From ZC4RG20 sp036381515 (GTDB lineage Bacteria; Pseudomonadota; Gammaproteobacteria; Steroidobacterales; Rariloculaceae), in contig DASVCR010000072.1 in assembly GCA_036381515.1 (NCBI GenBank), forward strand, positions 62,001-126,000: DNA of 64,000 nucleotides, given 5' to 3'. The position numbers and the translations under genes are program-made. How positions within the stretch are numbered: position 1 is the first letter of the stretch; each line of letters begins with the position of its first letter. The notes under the pieces were generated by a model. It made no database searches, was not told the DNA's origin, and saw only the letters and a list, made by a program, of their open reading frames with translations. This document shows, in pieces, positions 23,236 to 32,278 of the stretch.

Positions 23236-24258
23236 ATGAAGGCCCGAATTCTTTACGCGGCTCTGCTCGCATCCGCCGGATCGGCCCCGTCGCTCGCGCA
23301 GACGTCGACGGCCGAATGCGGCGCCGTCGACGGCCTGCGATTCGTTTGCGGACAGGAAGCGCCGGAGGATCTCGTCGTGCTGCCCGGGGAGCAGTGGGTC
23401 GTCGCTTCGGCGTTCTCGGGCGGCGGCGGAGCCCGCCTCGTTCGAGTCGAGGACGGCACGTCGTTCAGGGCTTATCCCGCGGCGACGGCCGAGGAGAGGC
23501 TCGACGCGGAAACGTATCCCGATTGCCCGGGACCGCCCCGCGGCGTATTCACGACGCACGGCCTCTCGGTCCTGCCGGGCGAAGGCCCCGTGCACCGGCT
23601 GTTCGTCGTCGGCCACGGGGATCGGGAGTCGATCGAGGTCTTCGAGGTCGACACCGCGCCCGACACGCCCCGCGTCGCATGGATCGGCTGCGTGATCGCG
23701 CCCGATCCGATCGGCCTGAACTCGGTCCGCGGGCTCGACGACGGCGGGTTCGTCACGACGAACTTCCTGCCGCGCGGCGGCGAGCGCGCCGCGATGATGC
23801 GGATGATGCAGGGCGAGCCGAACGGCGAGCTCTGGGAGTGGCACACCGATACAGGCTGGCAGAAGGTGCCGGGCAGCGAGGCCGCGGGCGCGAACGGCGT
23901 CGAGCTCTCCGACGACGGCCGCACGATCTACATGGCCGCGTGGGGCAGCCAGTCGTTCGCGCGGATCTCGCGCGGCGGAGCGGACGTGAAGCGCGACGAG
24001 GTGCCGCTCGGCTTTCGCGTCGACAACATCCGCTGGGCGCGCGACGGGTCGCTGCTCGCGGTCGGGCAGGGGACCGGCCAGGACGCGCAGGTCTGGCAGG
24101 TCGTCGAGATCGATCCCGAGACGCTCGACGTGCGCGAAGTGACGAGCGTGAGGGACAACGACGCGTTCGCGGCCGGCACCGTCGCAGTCGAGGTCGGCGA
24201 CGACCTGTGGGTCGGCTCGTTCAGGGGCGACCGGATCGCGATCGTGCCTGCCCGCTGA
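23236..24258 (+). CDS. exported SMP-30/gluconolactonase-like beta-propeller protein
   Basis: A 340-residue protein with signal peptide MKARILYAALLASAGSAPSLAQ. The body shows blades of a six-bladed propeller related to SMP-30/strictosidine-synthase/paraoxonase-like proteins: THGLSVLPGEG, VRGLDDGGFVTTNFL, GANGVELSDDGRTIYMAAWG and FRVDNIRWARDGSLLAVGQ. Acidic and Asn residues in these loops would form the Ca2+ centre. It is probably a periplasmic lactonase or esterase-like protein; the substrate is unknown. The start at 23236 is chosen because it begins the signal peptide. Confidence 0.7.
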   Translation: MKARILYAALLASAGSAPSLAQTSTAECGAVDGLRFVCGQEAPEDLVVLPGEQWVVASAFSGGGGARLVRVEDGTSFRAYPAATAEERLDAETYPDCPGPPRGVFTTHGLSVLPGEGPVHRLFVVGHGDRESIEVFEVDTAPDTPRVAWIGCVIAPDPIGLNSVRGLDDGGFVTTNFLPRGGERAAMMRMMQGEPNGELWEWHTDTGWQKVPGSEAAGANGVELSDDGRTIYMAAWGSQSFARISRGGADVKRDEVPLGFRVDNIRWARDGSLLAVGQGTGQDAQVWQVVEIDPETLDVREVTSVRDNDAFAAGTVAVEVGDDLWVGSFRGDRIAIVPAR

Positions 24259-24313
24259 CGCCCGCGCCGTTCCCGTCGTTCCACGCGGGAACGGCGGCGC
24301 TATCATCCGGTCG

Positions 24314-24691
24314 GTGGCCGAGCTGCTGCTGAACCTCCGAGGCGTCCCCGACGACGAGGCGGACGAGATCCGCGCGCTGCTCGCCGCGCACGAGATCGCG
24401 TTCTACGAGACGCCGCCGAGCCGCTTCGGGGTCTCGGCCGGCGGCATCTGGGTGCGCGATCGCGGCCAGGCCGCCGCGGCCGGGCGGCTGCTCGCGGAGT
24501 ACCACGCCCGGCGCCAGGCCGCCGCGCAGGCCGAGTATCGCGCGGCGCGCGAGGCCGGCGCCGCCCGCACACTCTGGACGTCGATCCGCGACGATCCGCT
24601 CCGTGCGCTCGCGGCGATGCTCGGCATCGCGTTCGTCGTCGCGTTCGTCATCGCGATCCTCGCGCTGCCGTTCGTGCTGCTCGCGCGGTGA
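24314..24691 (+). CDS. DUF6164-like small membrane-anchored protein
   Basis: A 125-residue protein starting at GTG. The N-terminal half (LLLNLRGVPDDEADEIRALLAAHEIAFYETPPSRFGVSAGGIWVRD when read in pieces) resembles an ACT/DUF2007-like sensor fold seen in proteins annotated DUF6164. A charged helix follows and then one C-terminal membrane helix (LGIAFVVAFVIAILALPFVLL). Such proteins are conserved in Gammaproteobacteria without known function. It lies 55 bp after the propeller gene and converges with the efflux operon. Confidence 0.65.
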   Translation: MAELLLNLRGVPDDEADEIRALLAAHEIAFYETPPSRFGVSAGGIWVRDRGQAAAAGRLLAEYHARRQAAAQAEYRAAREAGAARTLWTSIRDDPLRALAAMLGIAFVVAFVIAILALPFVLLAR

Positions 24692-24728
24692 CGCCGCGCC
24701 GCGGCGTGAGCTGCGACCTCGCGGCGCG

Positions 24729-26132
24729 TCAGCGCTGCGCGACGGCAGGCGCGGCTTCCCACCCGCCGCCCAACGCCTTGTAGATCGCGACGACCGCGCT
24801 GTTCAGGTCGGCCTCGGCCACCGCGACCGCGTCCTCGGCCTCGAGCACGGTGCGCTCGGCGTCGAGCAGGCGCAGGAAATCGAGCGCGCCTTCGCGGTAG
24901 CGGATCCGCGAGAGCTCGGCGGCCCTTCGCGACGCGTCCGCCTGCTCGATCACCGCGGCGAGCCGCTCACGCTGCTGCGCGTAGTCGACGAACGCATTCT
25001 CCGTCTCCTCGAGTGCCTGCAGCACGGTCTGCTCGTACTCGGCGAAGGCCGCCGCCGCGCGCGCCTCGGCGCCGCGCACCTGCGCGCGCGCGGCGGACAG
25101 ATCGAACGCGCTCCAGCTGATCACCGGCGTCGCGCTCCACGCGCGGCTCGACGACTCGCCGAGCTCGCTCGAGTCCCCGGTGATGAACCCGAGAAAGCCG
25201 CTCAGCGACACGCGCGGAAAGAGGTCGGCCTTCTCGACGCCGATGCGCGCCGTCGCTGCGGCGAGCCGGCGCTCGGCCGCGCGCACGTCCGGCCTTCGCC
25301 GCAGCAAATCCGCTGGTTCCCCGATCGCGAGCGTCGTCAGATGCGGCGGCATCTCGCGATACGCGAGCTCGACGTCGAGCTCGCCGGGCCGCAGCCCGAG
25401 CAGCACGGCGAGGCGGTGCGCGGCGACCTGCTGCGCCGTCACGAGCGCGGGAATCTGCGCCTCGGTCGCCGACAGCGCCGCCCGCGCGCTCGCGACGTCG
25501 AGCTCGCTGCCGCGGCCGAGCTCGTACCGGACCTCGGTCAGCCTCAGCGTCTCGCGCTGGTTCGCGAGGTTCTCCTCCGCGACGCGCAGCCGCTTCTGCG
25601 CCGCGCGCAGATCGAGATACGTGCTCGCGACCTCGGCCGCGACGAGCACCTGCACGTCGCGCAACGTTGCCTCCGCGGCCTCGGCGTCGGCCAGGGCCGC
25701 TTCGGTGCTCCGGCGGAGTCCGCCGAAGACGTCGAGCTCCCACGCGGTCTGAAAACCGGTCCGGTAGGTTTCGACCTCGATCCGCTCGTTCGTGAACACG
25801 GGCTGCTGCGCCTTGCTCTCGTCGTACGCTGCCTCGTAGCGCGAGCTCGGCCATTGCTCGCGCCGCGTGCGACCGAGCAGCGCGCGCGACTCGTCGATCC
25901 GCGCGGCCGCGATGCGCACGTCGAGATCGCCCGCGAGCGCCCGCTCGATCAGGTCGTCGAGCACCGGGTCGCCGAACTGCTCCCACCACGCGGCCTCGAA
26001 CGGCCGCCTGACGAGCAGGTCGGCGTCCGCGGACGTGAACGACGCGGGCTGCGTCGTCGGCGCCGTGTAGTCCGGACCGACCGCGCAGCCGGCGAGCGAC
26101 AGCAGGGCGGCGAAGGCGAATCCGTTCGCCAT
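24729..26132 (-). CDS. RND efflux outer-membrane channel lipoprotein (NodT/OprM type)
   Basis: A 467-residue TolC-superfamily protein. The start at 26132 gives a lipoprotein signal MANGFAFAALLSLAGC with lipobox LAGC. The body has two repeated outer-membrane-factor domains: PFEAAWWEQFGDPVLDDLIERAL in the first and RRRPDVRAAERRLAAATARIGV at the start of the second, with long coiled-coil alpha-barrel helices between. It forms the outer-membrane exit duct of the tripartite pump encoded upstream; the gap to the permease gene is 105 bp. Confidence 0.93.
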   Translation of the reverse strand: MANGFAFAALLSLAGCAVGPDYTAPTTQPASFTSADADLLVRRPFEAAWWEQFGDPVLDDLIERALAGDLDVRIAAARIDESRALLGRTRREQWPSSRYEAAYDESKAQQPVFTNERIEVETYRTGFQTAWELDVFGGLRRSTEAALADAEAAEATLRDVQVLVAAEVASTYLDLRAAQKRLRVAEENLANQRETLRLTEVRYELGRGSELDVASARAALSATEAQIPALVTAQQVAAHRLAVLLGLRPGELDVELAYREMPPHLTTLAIGEPADLLRRRPDVRAAERRLAAATARIGVEKADLFPRVSLSGFLGFITGDSSELGESSSRAWSATPVISWSAFDLSAARAQVRGAEARAAAAFAEYEQTVLQALEETENAFVDYAQQRERLAAVIEQADASRRAAELSRIRYREGALDFLRLLDAERTVLEAEDAVAVAEADLNSAVVAIYKALGGGWEAAPAVAQR

Positions 26133-26237
26133 GATCCCCGATCCGTGGGGCTCGCCATTGCTGCGTCCGAGTCTGAGGGTCGTTGAGTTCATAGCTGCAC
26201 CAGTTACTTATGAAATGTTCGTAAAGCGATGTCTCGA

Positions 26238-29200
26238 TCAGCCGCCGGACGGGACGGGCTCGGCCGACAGGCGCTCGGGCGGCGTGCCGTCGACCTCTTC
26301 GGCGTGCCGGGCGCGCGCGGTCAGCCGCCGCACGACCCAGTAGAACACCGGCGTCAGCAGCAGCCCGAAGACCGTCACGCCGATCATCCCGGCGAACACC
26401 GCGACACCCATCGCGTGCCGCATCTCGGCGCCCGAGCCGTGCGCGAACACGAGCGGCACGACGCCCGCGGTGAACGCGATCGACGTCATCATGATCGGCC
26501 GCAGCCGCAGCCGGCACGCGTCGAGGATCGCGTCCCACGTGCTCTCGCCCGCCGCCTCGCGCGTGCGCGCGAACTCGACGATCAGGATCGCGTTCTTGCA
26601 CGCGAGACCGACGAGCACGATGAAGCCGATCTGCGTGAAGATGTTGTTGTCGCCGTTCGTGAGCCAGACGCCGGTGATCGCCGAAAGCAGACACATCGGC
26701 ACGATCAGGATCACGACGAGCGGCAGCGCGAGCGACTCGTAGAGCGCCGCGAGCACGAGGAACGCGAGCAGCACGACGAGCGGGAAGACCCAGATCGCGG
26801 TGTTGCCGGCGAGGATCTGCTGGTAGGTGAGCTCCGTCCACTCGAAGTCCATGCCGTTCGGCAGCGAGCGGCCCACCAGATCCTCGATCAGCGTTTCGGC
26901 CTCGCCGGACGAGTAGCCCGGCGCCGGCGCGCCGTTGATCTCGGCGGTCACGTAGCCGTTGTAGTGCATCACGCGGTCCGGCCCCGCGACCTCCTCGAGC
27001 GTGACGAACGCGCCGAGCGGCACCATCTCGCCGGCCGAGTTCCGCACCTTGAGCCGCAGGATGTCGTCCGGCGTCAGGCGGAAGCGCATGTCGGCCTGAG
27101 CATTGACTTGATAAGTTCTCCCGAACTGATTGAAGTCATTGATATAAAGCGAGCCGAGATAGACCTGCATCGTGTCGAAGATCTCGGTCAGCGGGACGCC
27201 CTGCGCCTTCGCCTTGTCGCGGTCGACCTTCGCGCGGACCTGCGGCACGTTCACCTGGAATCCGGAGAACACGTCCGCGAGGCCCGGCGTCTGATACGCC
27301 TCGGCGAGGATCTTCTGCGTCTCGTTGTAGAGCGCCTCGAAGCCCAAGCCCGCGCGGTCCTCGATCTGCAGCTTGAAGCCGCCGATCGTGCCCATGCCCT
27401 CGACCGCGGGCGGCGGGAACACCGCGATGTACGCGTCCTGGATCTCGGCGAACTTCGCGTTGAGCTCCGCGAGGACCTCCCATGCGGAGCGCTCCTCGAT
27501 GCGGTCCGGGTCCTCGAAGTCCTTCAGCGCGATGAACGCGATGCCGGTATTCGGGCTGTTCACGAAGCCGTTGATCGAGAGCCCCGGGAACGCGACCGAG
27601 TGCGCGACGCCCGGCGTCGCGAGCGCGATCTCGCTCATGCGGCGGATCACCGCGTCCGTGCGGTCGAGCGTCGCGGCCTCGGGCAGCTGCGCGTACGCGA
27701 CGAGGTACTCCTTGTCCTGCTGCGGAATGAAGCCGCGCGGCACGCTCGAGAAGCCGAGCCACGTGAGCCCGATCAGGCCGGCGTAGACGACGACCGCGAT
27801 GCTCGCACGGCGCAGCAGGCGTCCGGTCAGACCGACGTAGCGCAGCGACGACCACTCGAAGAGCCGATTGAACGGCCGCAGCAGCCAGCCGAACGCGAGA
27901 TCGATCCCGCGCTGCAGCTTGTCCGGCTGCGCGCCGTGGGGCTTCAGCAGCACGGCCGACAGGGCAGGGGACAACGTCAGCGAGTTCAACGCCGAGATCA
28001 CGGTGCTGATCGCGATCGTCAGCGCGAACTGGCTGTAGAACTCGCCCGACAGCCCGCTGATGAACGCGGTCGGCACGAACACGGCGACGAGCACCGCGGA
28101 GATCGCGATGATCGGGCTCGTGACCTCCTGCATCGCCTGCCGCGCGGCCGCGAGCGGCGGAAGCCCCTTCGCGATGTTCCGCTCGACGTTCTCGACGACG
28201 ACGATCGCGTCGTCGACGACGATGCCGATCGCGAGCACGAGGCCGAACAGCGACAGCGTGTTCAGCGAGAAGCCGAAGAGGTGCATCACCGCGAGCGTGC
28301 CGACGAGCGAGACCGGCACTGCGACGAGCGGGATGACCGATGCGCGCCACGTCTGCAGGAACAGCACGACGACGAGCACGACGAGGACGAGCGCCTCGAC
28401 GAGCGTCTGCACGACCGCCTTGATCGAGTCGCGCACGAACATCGTGGGGTCCCAGACGATCTTGTACTCGATGCCCTCCGGGAAATCCTTCGCGAGCTCG
28501 GCCATGCGCTCGCGCACGCGGTTCGAGATCTCGATCGCGTTGCTGCCGGGCTGCTGGAAGATCACGACGGCCGCCGCCTCCTCGTTATCGAGCAGCGAGC
28601 GCAGCGCGTACGTGCTCGCGCCGAGCTCGACGCGTGCGACGTCGCGGAGCCGCGTGATCTGGCCCCGGTCGCCCGTCTTGATCACGATGTTCTCGAACTC
28701 GTCCGCGTTCGCGAGCCGCCCCTGCGTGTTGATCAGCAGCTGGAACTGCGCGGCGCTCGCGGCCGGCGGCGCGCCGAGCTGGCCGGCCGCGACCTGGATG
28801 TTCTGCTCGCGGATCGCGCGCACGACGTCGCCCGCGGTCAGGTTCAGCGCCGCGATCTTCTCCGGGTCGAGCCACACGCGCATGGAGTAGTCGCCGGCGC
28901 CGAAGACCTGCGCCTGACCGACGCCGGGAATGCGCGCGAGCTCGTCGCGAATCCGCAGCGTCGCGTAGTTCGACAGGTAAAGCATGTCGTACCGGTCGTC
29001 GGTCGCGATCAGGTGCACCAGCAGCGTGATGTTCGGCGACGACTTCTCCGTCACGACGCCGATCCGCTGCGTTTCCTCGGGCAGCTTCGCGAGCGTTTGC
29101 GCGACGCGGTTCTGCACGAGCACCTGCGCCTTGTCGAGGTCGGTGCCGAGCGCGAACGTGACGGTGAGCTGCATGACGCCGTCCGCGGTCGACTGCGACG

Positions 29201-29441
29201 ACATGTAGAGCATGTTCTCGACGCCGTTGATCGCCTGCTCGAGCGGCTGCGCGACCGTCTCGGCGATGACCTCCGGATTCGCGCCCGGGTAGCGCGCCGT
29301 GACGACGACCGTCGGCGGCACGACCTCCGGGTATTCGCTGATCGGCAGGAGGCGCAGCGACAGCGCGCCCGCAATGAAAATGAGCGCCGACAAAACGCCG
29401 GCGAAGATCGGCCGCTGTATGAAGTACTGCGAGAAGTTCAT
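26238..29441 (-). CDS. RND multidrug efflux permease (HAE1/AcrB type)
   Basis: A 1067-residue inner-membrane proton-driven pump of the AcrB/MexB length. The start at 29441 gives the canonical MNFSQYFIQRPIFAGVLS. Twelve transmembrane helices are arranged as one, periplasmic loop, six, loop, five. The proton-relay pair is in GIVVDDAIVVVEN (helix 4), and hallmark sequences are IPGVGQAQVFGAGDYSMRVWLDPEKIA, FISGLSGEFYSQFALTIAIS and GFIPQQDKEYL. It takes up hydrophobic or amphiphilic compounds from the periplasm and inner leaflet. It lies between the adaptor and channel genes and faces away from the TetR gene that likely represses the operon. Confidence 0.95.
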   Translation of the reverse strand: MNFSQYFIQRPIFAGVLSALIFIAGALSLRLLPISEYPEVVPPTVVVTARYPGANPEVIAETVAQPLEQAINGVENMLYMSSQSTADGVMQLTVTFALGTDLDKAQVLVQNRVAQTLAKLPEETQRIGVVTEKSSPNITLLVHLIATDDRYDMLYLSNYATLRIRDELARIPGVGQAQVFGAGDYSMRVWLDPEKIAALNLTAGDVVRAIREQNIQVAAGQLGAPPAASAAQFQLLINTQGRLANADEFENIVIKTGDRGQITRLRDVARVELGASTYALRSLLDNEEAAAVVIFQQPGSNAIEISNRVRERMAELAKDFPEGIEYKIVWDPTMFVRDSIKAVVQTLVEALVLVVLVVVLFLQTWRASVIPLVAVPVSLVGTLAVMHLFGFSLNTLSLFGLVLAIGIVVDDAIVVVENVERNIAKGLPPLAAARQAMQEVTSPIIAISAVLVAVFVPTAFISGLSGEFYSQFALTIAISTVISALNSLTLSPALSAVLLKPHGAQPDKLQRGIDLAFGWLLRPFNRLFEWSSLRYVGLTGRLLRRASIAVVVYAGLIGLTWLGFSSVPRGFIPQQDKEYLVAYAQLPEAATLDRTDAVIRRMSEIALATPGVAHSVAFPGLSINGFVNSPNTGIAFIALKDFEDPDRIEERSAWEVLAELNAKFAEIQDAYIAVFPPPAVEGMGTIGGFKLQIEDRAGLGFEALYNETQKILAEAYQTPGLADVFSGFQVNVPQVRAKVDRDKAKAQGVPLTEIFDTMQVYLGSLYINDFNQFGRTYQVNAQADMRFRLTPDDILRLKVRNSAGEMVPLGAFVTLEEVAGPDRVMHYNGYVTAEINGAPAPGYSSGEAETLIEDLVGRSLPNGMDFEWTELTYQQILAGNTAIWVFPLVVLLAFLVLAALYESLALPLVVILIVPMCLLSAITGVWLTNGDNNIFTQIGFIVLVGLACKNAILIVEFARTREAAGESTWDAILDACRLRLRPIMMTSIAFTAGVVPLVFAHGSGAEMRHAMGVAVFAGMIGVTVFGLLLTPVFYWVVRRLTARARHAEEVDGTPPERLSAEPVPSGG

Positions 29442-29565
29442 GGGTTCGTCCCTCGAAGATCCCGAACCGAGAAAAAAAAGCTCCCCTGGCCCCGACGCGC
29501 GGGGCTTCGACCTCGAAAGGCGGGGGAGGGCCGGCGGCGTCACCCGCCGGCCGGACCGTCAGCCG

Positions 29566-30831
29566 CTAAAAGCCGCCATTCCGCGATCTCTCCTGCGAGG
29601 CCGCTACGGCAAGGTCGAACGCCTCCGCCGTGGCGAGCCGCTCGACCTGCGGCGAGTCGATCGGCATCGGCACCTCGTCCGCGACGACCGGCATCCCGGG
29701 ACGCACGCGCTGCAGCCCGTTCACGATCACGAGGTCGCCCTCGTGCAGGCCGCTCCTCACGATGCGCAGGCCGTCGACGCTGCGACCGAGCTCGACCGCG
29801 CGGTACTGCGCGACGCCGTTCTCGTCGACGACGAGCACGTACTTGCGGTCGAGGTCGGTGCCGATCGCCTTCTCGTCGACGAGCGCGGCGCGATACGTGC
29901 GCTCGCCGACGACGCGAAGCCGTGCGAAGAGGCCGGGCGTAAAGCGTCCGTCCGGATTCTCGAGCACCGCGCGCGCGCGGATCGTGCCCTGCTCGGGATC
30001 GACCTCGTTGTCGATGAAGTCGAGCCGTGCGACGTGCGGGTAGCCTTGCTCGTTCGCGAGACCGACGAACACGACGAGGCCTTCGCCGCCGTGCGGATGC
30101 GCGCTCGAGTCGGCCGATGCCGCCGCCTGCGGCCTCGCGGCCTTCGACGCGTCGCCGTGCATCAGCTCGAGATACGTGTGCTCGTCGACGTCGAAGTACG
30201 CGTGGATCGGGTCGTCCGCGACGACCGTCGTCAGGAGCGTCGTGCTGTCGACGAGGTTGCCGGCGGTCACGACCGCGCGCGACACGCGTCCGTCGATCGG
30301 CGCCGTCACGCGCGTGAACGACAGGTCGAGCTCCGCGGCGGCCAGCGCGGCCTCGACGGAGCGGAGCGTCGCCTCGGCGACCTCGGCGTCCGCGACGAGC
30401 TGCTCGTACTCCTCGCGGGACGTCGCCTTCTCCGCGAGGAGGCGCTCCGCTCGGTCGCGATACGTCCGCGCGAGCTCGAGCTGCGCCTCGGCGCGGGCCC
30501 GCTCCGCCTTGAGGCGCGCGACCTCGGCTTCGTACGGGCGCGCATCGATCGTGAACAGCAGATCGCCGCGAGAGACTCTGCCGCCCTCGTCGAAATGCAC
30601 GGACTCGATATAGCCGCCGACGCGCGGGCGCACCTCGACGTGGCTCGCGGCCTCGAGCCGGCCGGTGAAGTCCGCCCAGTCGCGAAGCTCGCGGACCGTG
30701 ACCTCTGCGGCCGTGACGGCCGGCGGGGGCGGCGCGGAAGCGGAATCCTGGGCTTCCCCGCTCGTGCAGCCCGCGAGCACCGCGACGGCGAGCAGCGACG
30801 GGGCGAGGGACGCGACGGAATGCGATCTCAT
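29566..30831 (-). CDS. RND efflux periplasmic adaptor lipoprotein (AcrA type)
   Basis: A 421-residue membrane-fusion protein. The start at 30831 yields the lipoprotein signal MRSHSVASLAPSLLAVAVLAGC. The lipoyl halves are at VEVRPRVGGYIESVHFDEGGRVSRGDLLFTID (about residues 66-97) and LSFTRVTAPIDGRVSRAVVTAGNLV, separated by an alpha-hairpin. Beta-barrel and membrane-proximal domains follow. An insert of about 20 residues with several His (SSAHPHGGEG) lies near residue 240, a possible metal-binding loop not typical of AcrA. First gene of the pump operon; 124 bp separate it from the permease. Confidence 0.93.
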   Translation of the reverse strand: MRSHSVASLAPSLLAVAVLAGCTSGEAQDSASAPPPPAVTAAEVTVRELRDWADFTGRLEAASHVEVRPRVGGYIESVHFDEGGRVSRGDLLFTIDARPYEAEVARLKAERARAEAQLELARTYRDRAERLLAEKATSREEYEQLVADAEVAEATLRSVEAALAAAELDLSFTRVTAPIDGRVSRAVVTAGNLVDSTTLLTTVVADDPIHAYFDVDEHTYLELMHGDASKAARPQAAASADSSAHPHGGEGLVVFVGLANEQGYPHVARLDFIDNEVDPEQGTIRARAVLENPDGRFTPGLFARLRVVGERTYRAALVDEKAIGTDLDRKYVLVVDENGVAQYRAVELGRSVDGLRIVRSGLHEGDLVIVNGLQRVRPGMPVVADEVPMPIDSPQVERLATAEAFDLAVAASQERSRNGGF

Positions 30832-30971
30832 CGGTAATCCTTTGTTCGTATTGAGGGTTACAATCCGGTTTAATGCGCAGTGACGGTGCAGTGACAAAAA
30901 GCGTCGGGCTCCGGATGGTCGTTTCGGCAAACCGAATCTCGACAGTCTGTGCGGGGGGTGACGCTCGTGTT

Positions 30972-31015
30972 ACTATACCGTCTAGTTACATCGCAGGTTA
31001 ACTAACCGGTAAGTT
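30972..31015. promoter_or_regulatory. two candidate TetR operators in the divergent RND/tetR promoter region
   Basis: ACTATACCGTCTAGT (30972-30986) is a degenerate palindrome with ACTA/TAGT ends. AACTAACCGGTAAGTT (31000-31015) is symmetric at 14 of 16 positions around ACCGGT. They are spaced about 28 bp centre to centre in the 186-bp gap, and the second ends 2 bp before the tetR start. The arrangement suggests that the TetR protein represses itself and the efflux operon. Confidence 0.55.
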
Positions 31016-31017
31016 TC

Positions 31018-31665
31018 ATGTCAACACCCTTCGACGTCGTATCCCAAACGGCCCCGCCGTTCGCGAGCCCGAGCGAGTGCTCGTGTCCGCCCCAATGCAC
31101 GAAGGACCGCATCCTGCGCGCAGCACAGAATTTGTTTTATCGGCACGGCATCCGCGCGGTGAGCGTCGACGCGATCGCGGCCGAGGCCGAGACGACGAAA
31201 GTGACGCTATACCGTCTCTACGAGTCGAAGGACGCGCTCGTCGCCGCGTGCCTCGAAGACCAGACGCGGCGCTTCTGGGAGTGGTGGGACGCGACGATCA
31301 AACCGCACGAAGGCAATGCGCGCGCGCAGATCGAGGCGCTGTTCCAGTTGCTCGAGCACCGGATCTGTCACAAGGCGGCGAACAGGGGATGCCCGATCGC
31401 GAACACGGCCGTCGAGGTCGACCCCGATCATCCCGCCGCGCGCATCATCCGCGAGCACCACGACGAGATCGCTCGACGCTTCCGCGTGCTCTGCAACGAG
31501 ATGGGCGCACGCCAGCCGGACGCGCTCGGCGACGCGCTGACGCTGCTCGTCGTCGGCGCGTTCTCGGCGCGCTGCGTATTCGACAGCACCGAGCACCTCG
31601 ATACGGTAGGCGAGGCGGCCCGGGCACTGCTCGACTCGCCGGCACTCGGTGCGCCGCGAAACTAG
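31018..31665 (+). CDS. TetR-family transcriptional regulator
   Basis: A 215-residue regulator. The TetR_N domain spans about residues 28-75: DRILRAAQNLFYRHGIRAVSVDAIAAEAETTKVTLYRLYESKDALV in pieces, with the recognition helix TKVTLYRLY. The C-terminal ligand domain includes NRGCPIANTAVEVDPDHPA, common in this family. An unusual N-terminal extension carries a cysteine cluster C21, C23 and C27 (ECSCPPQC) just before the DNA-binding helices. It is divergent from the RND efflux operon and is its likely local repressor; the inducer is unknown. Confidence 0.9.
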   Translation: MSTPFDVVSQTAPPFASPSECSCPPQCTKDRILRAAQNLFYRHGIRAVSVDAIAAEAETTKVTLYRLYESKDALVAACLEDQTRRFWEWWDATIKPHEGNARAQIEALFQLLEHRICHKAANRGCPIANTAVEVDPDHPAARIIREHHDEIARRFRVLCNEMGARQPDALGDALTLLVVGAFSARCVFDSTEHLDTVGEAARALLDSPALGAPRN

Positions 31666-31729
31666 CCCGCGCGACGCGCTCCGCCGACCGACGACACGCG
31701 AGGCACCGCCGATCGGCTAGAGCCTTTGC

Positions 31730-32200
31730 TCAAAGCTTGCGATCGCCGCCGTGCACCTCGCCGCGCCATCCGCCTTCTGCGCCGCCGCGGCTTTCGATGA
31801 ACTGCTTGAAGCCGTCGACGGACCGCTGCACGTTCATGCCCATCGCGCCGAGCGAATCACCGATCTTCTCCGTGATTCCCTGCGGCTCGTATTCCATCGT
31901 CAGGTAGACGCGCGTGCGCTCGCCCGAGAGCGGCTCGAAGCGCACCGTGCCGCCGTTCGGCGCGTCGCCCGAGATGCTGCGCCACGCGATGATCTTGTCC
32001 GGGATCTGCTCCGTGATCTCCGCGTCCCATTCCTTTTCCTTGCCCCAGAGCTCCGCCCGCCAGTGCGTGTGCGTATCGTCGAGCTGCCGCACGTCCTTCA
32101 CGCCGGACATGAACTTCGGGAACGACTCGAACTGCGTCCACTGGTTGTAGACGGTGTGCAGCGGGCAGTTCACGTCGACGGTCTTCTCGATCCTTTCCAT
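31730..32200 (-). CDS. SRPBCC family protein (polyketide cyclase/COQ10-like)
   Basis: A 156-residue START-like protein beginning MERIEKTVDVNCPLHTVYNQWTQFESFPKFM, a pattern typical of the cyclase/dehydrase group. It continues AEITEQIPDKIIAWRS, VRFEPLSGERTRVYLTMEYEP and a C-terminal amphipathic helix QRSVDGFKQFIESRG. It probably binds a hydrophobic ligand; related proteins bind quinones or polyketides. Function unknown. It is the last gene in a leftward YbhB-amidase-SRPBCC group and converges on tetR. Confidence 0.88.
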   Translation of the reverse strand: MERIEKTVDVNCPLHTVYNQWTQFESFPKFMSGVKDVRQLDDTHTHWRAELWGKEKEWDAEITEQIPDKIIAWRSISGDAPNGGTVRFEPLSGERTRVYLTMEYEPQGITEKIGDSLGAMGMNVQRSVDGFKQFIESRGGAEGGWRGEVHGGDRKL

Positions 32201-32278
32201 GACCCAGTCTCCTCCTTGACGCGTGCTGGATCATGACGAAATGCAAGTTCCATTCCGCGCGCTTCCGTTCAGCGCGTC

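Noticed and set aside
26229..29942. Long rightward open frame opposite the RND permease
   Set aside because: Arg/His/Asp-rich translation without any domain; antisense shadow of a well-recognised AcrB-type gene.
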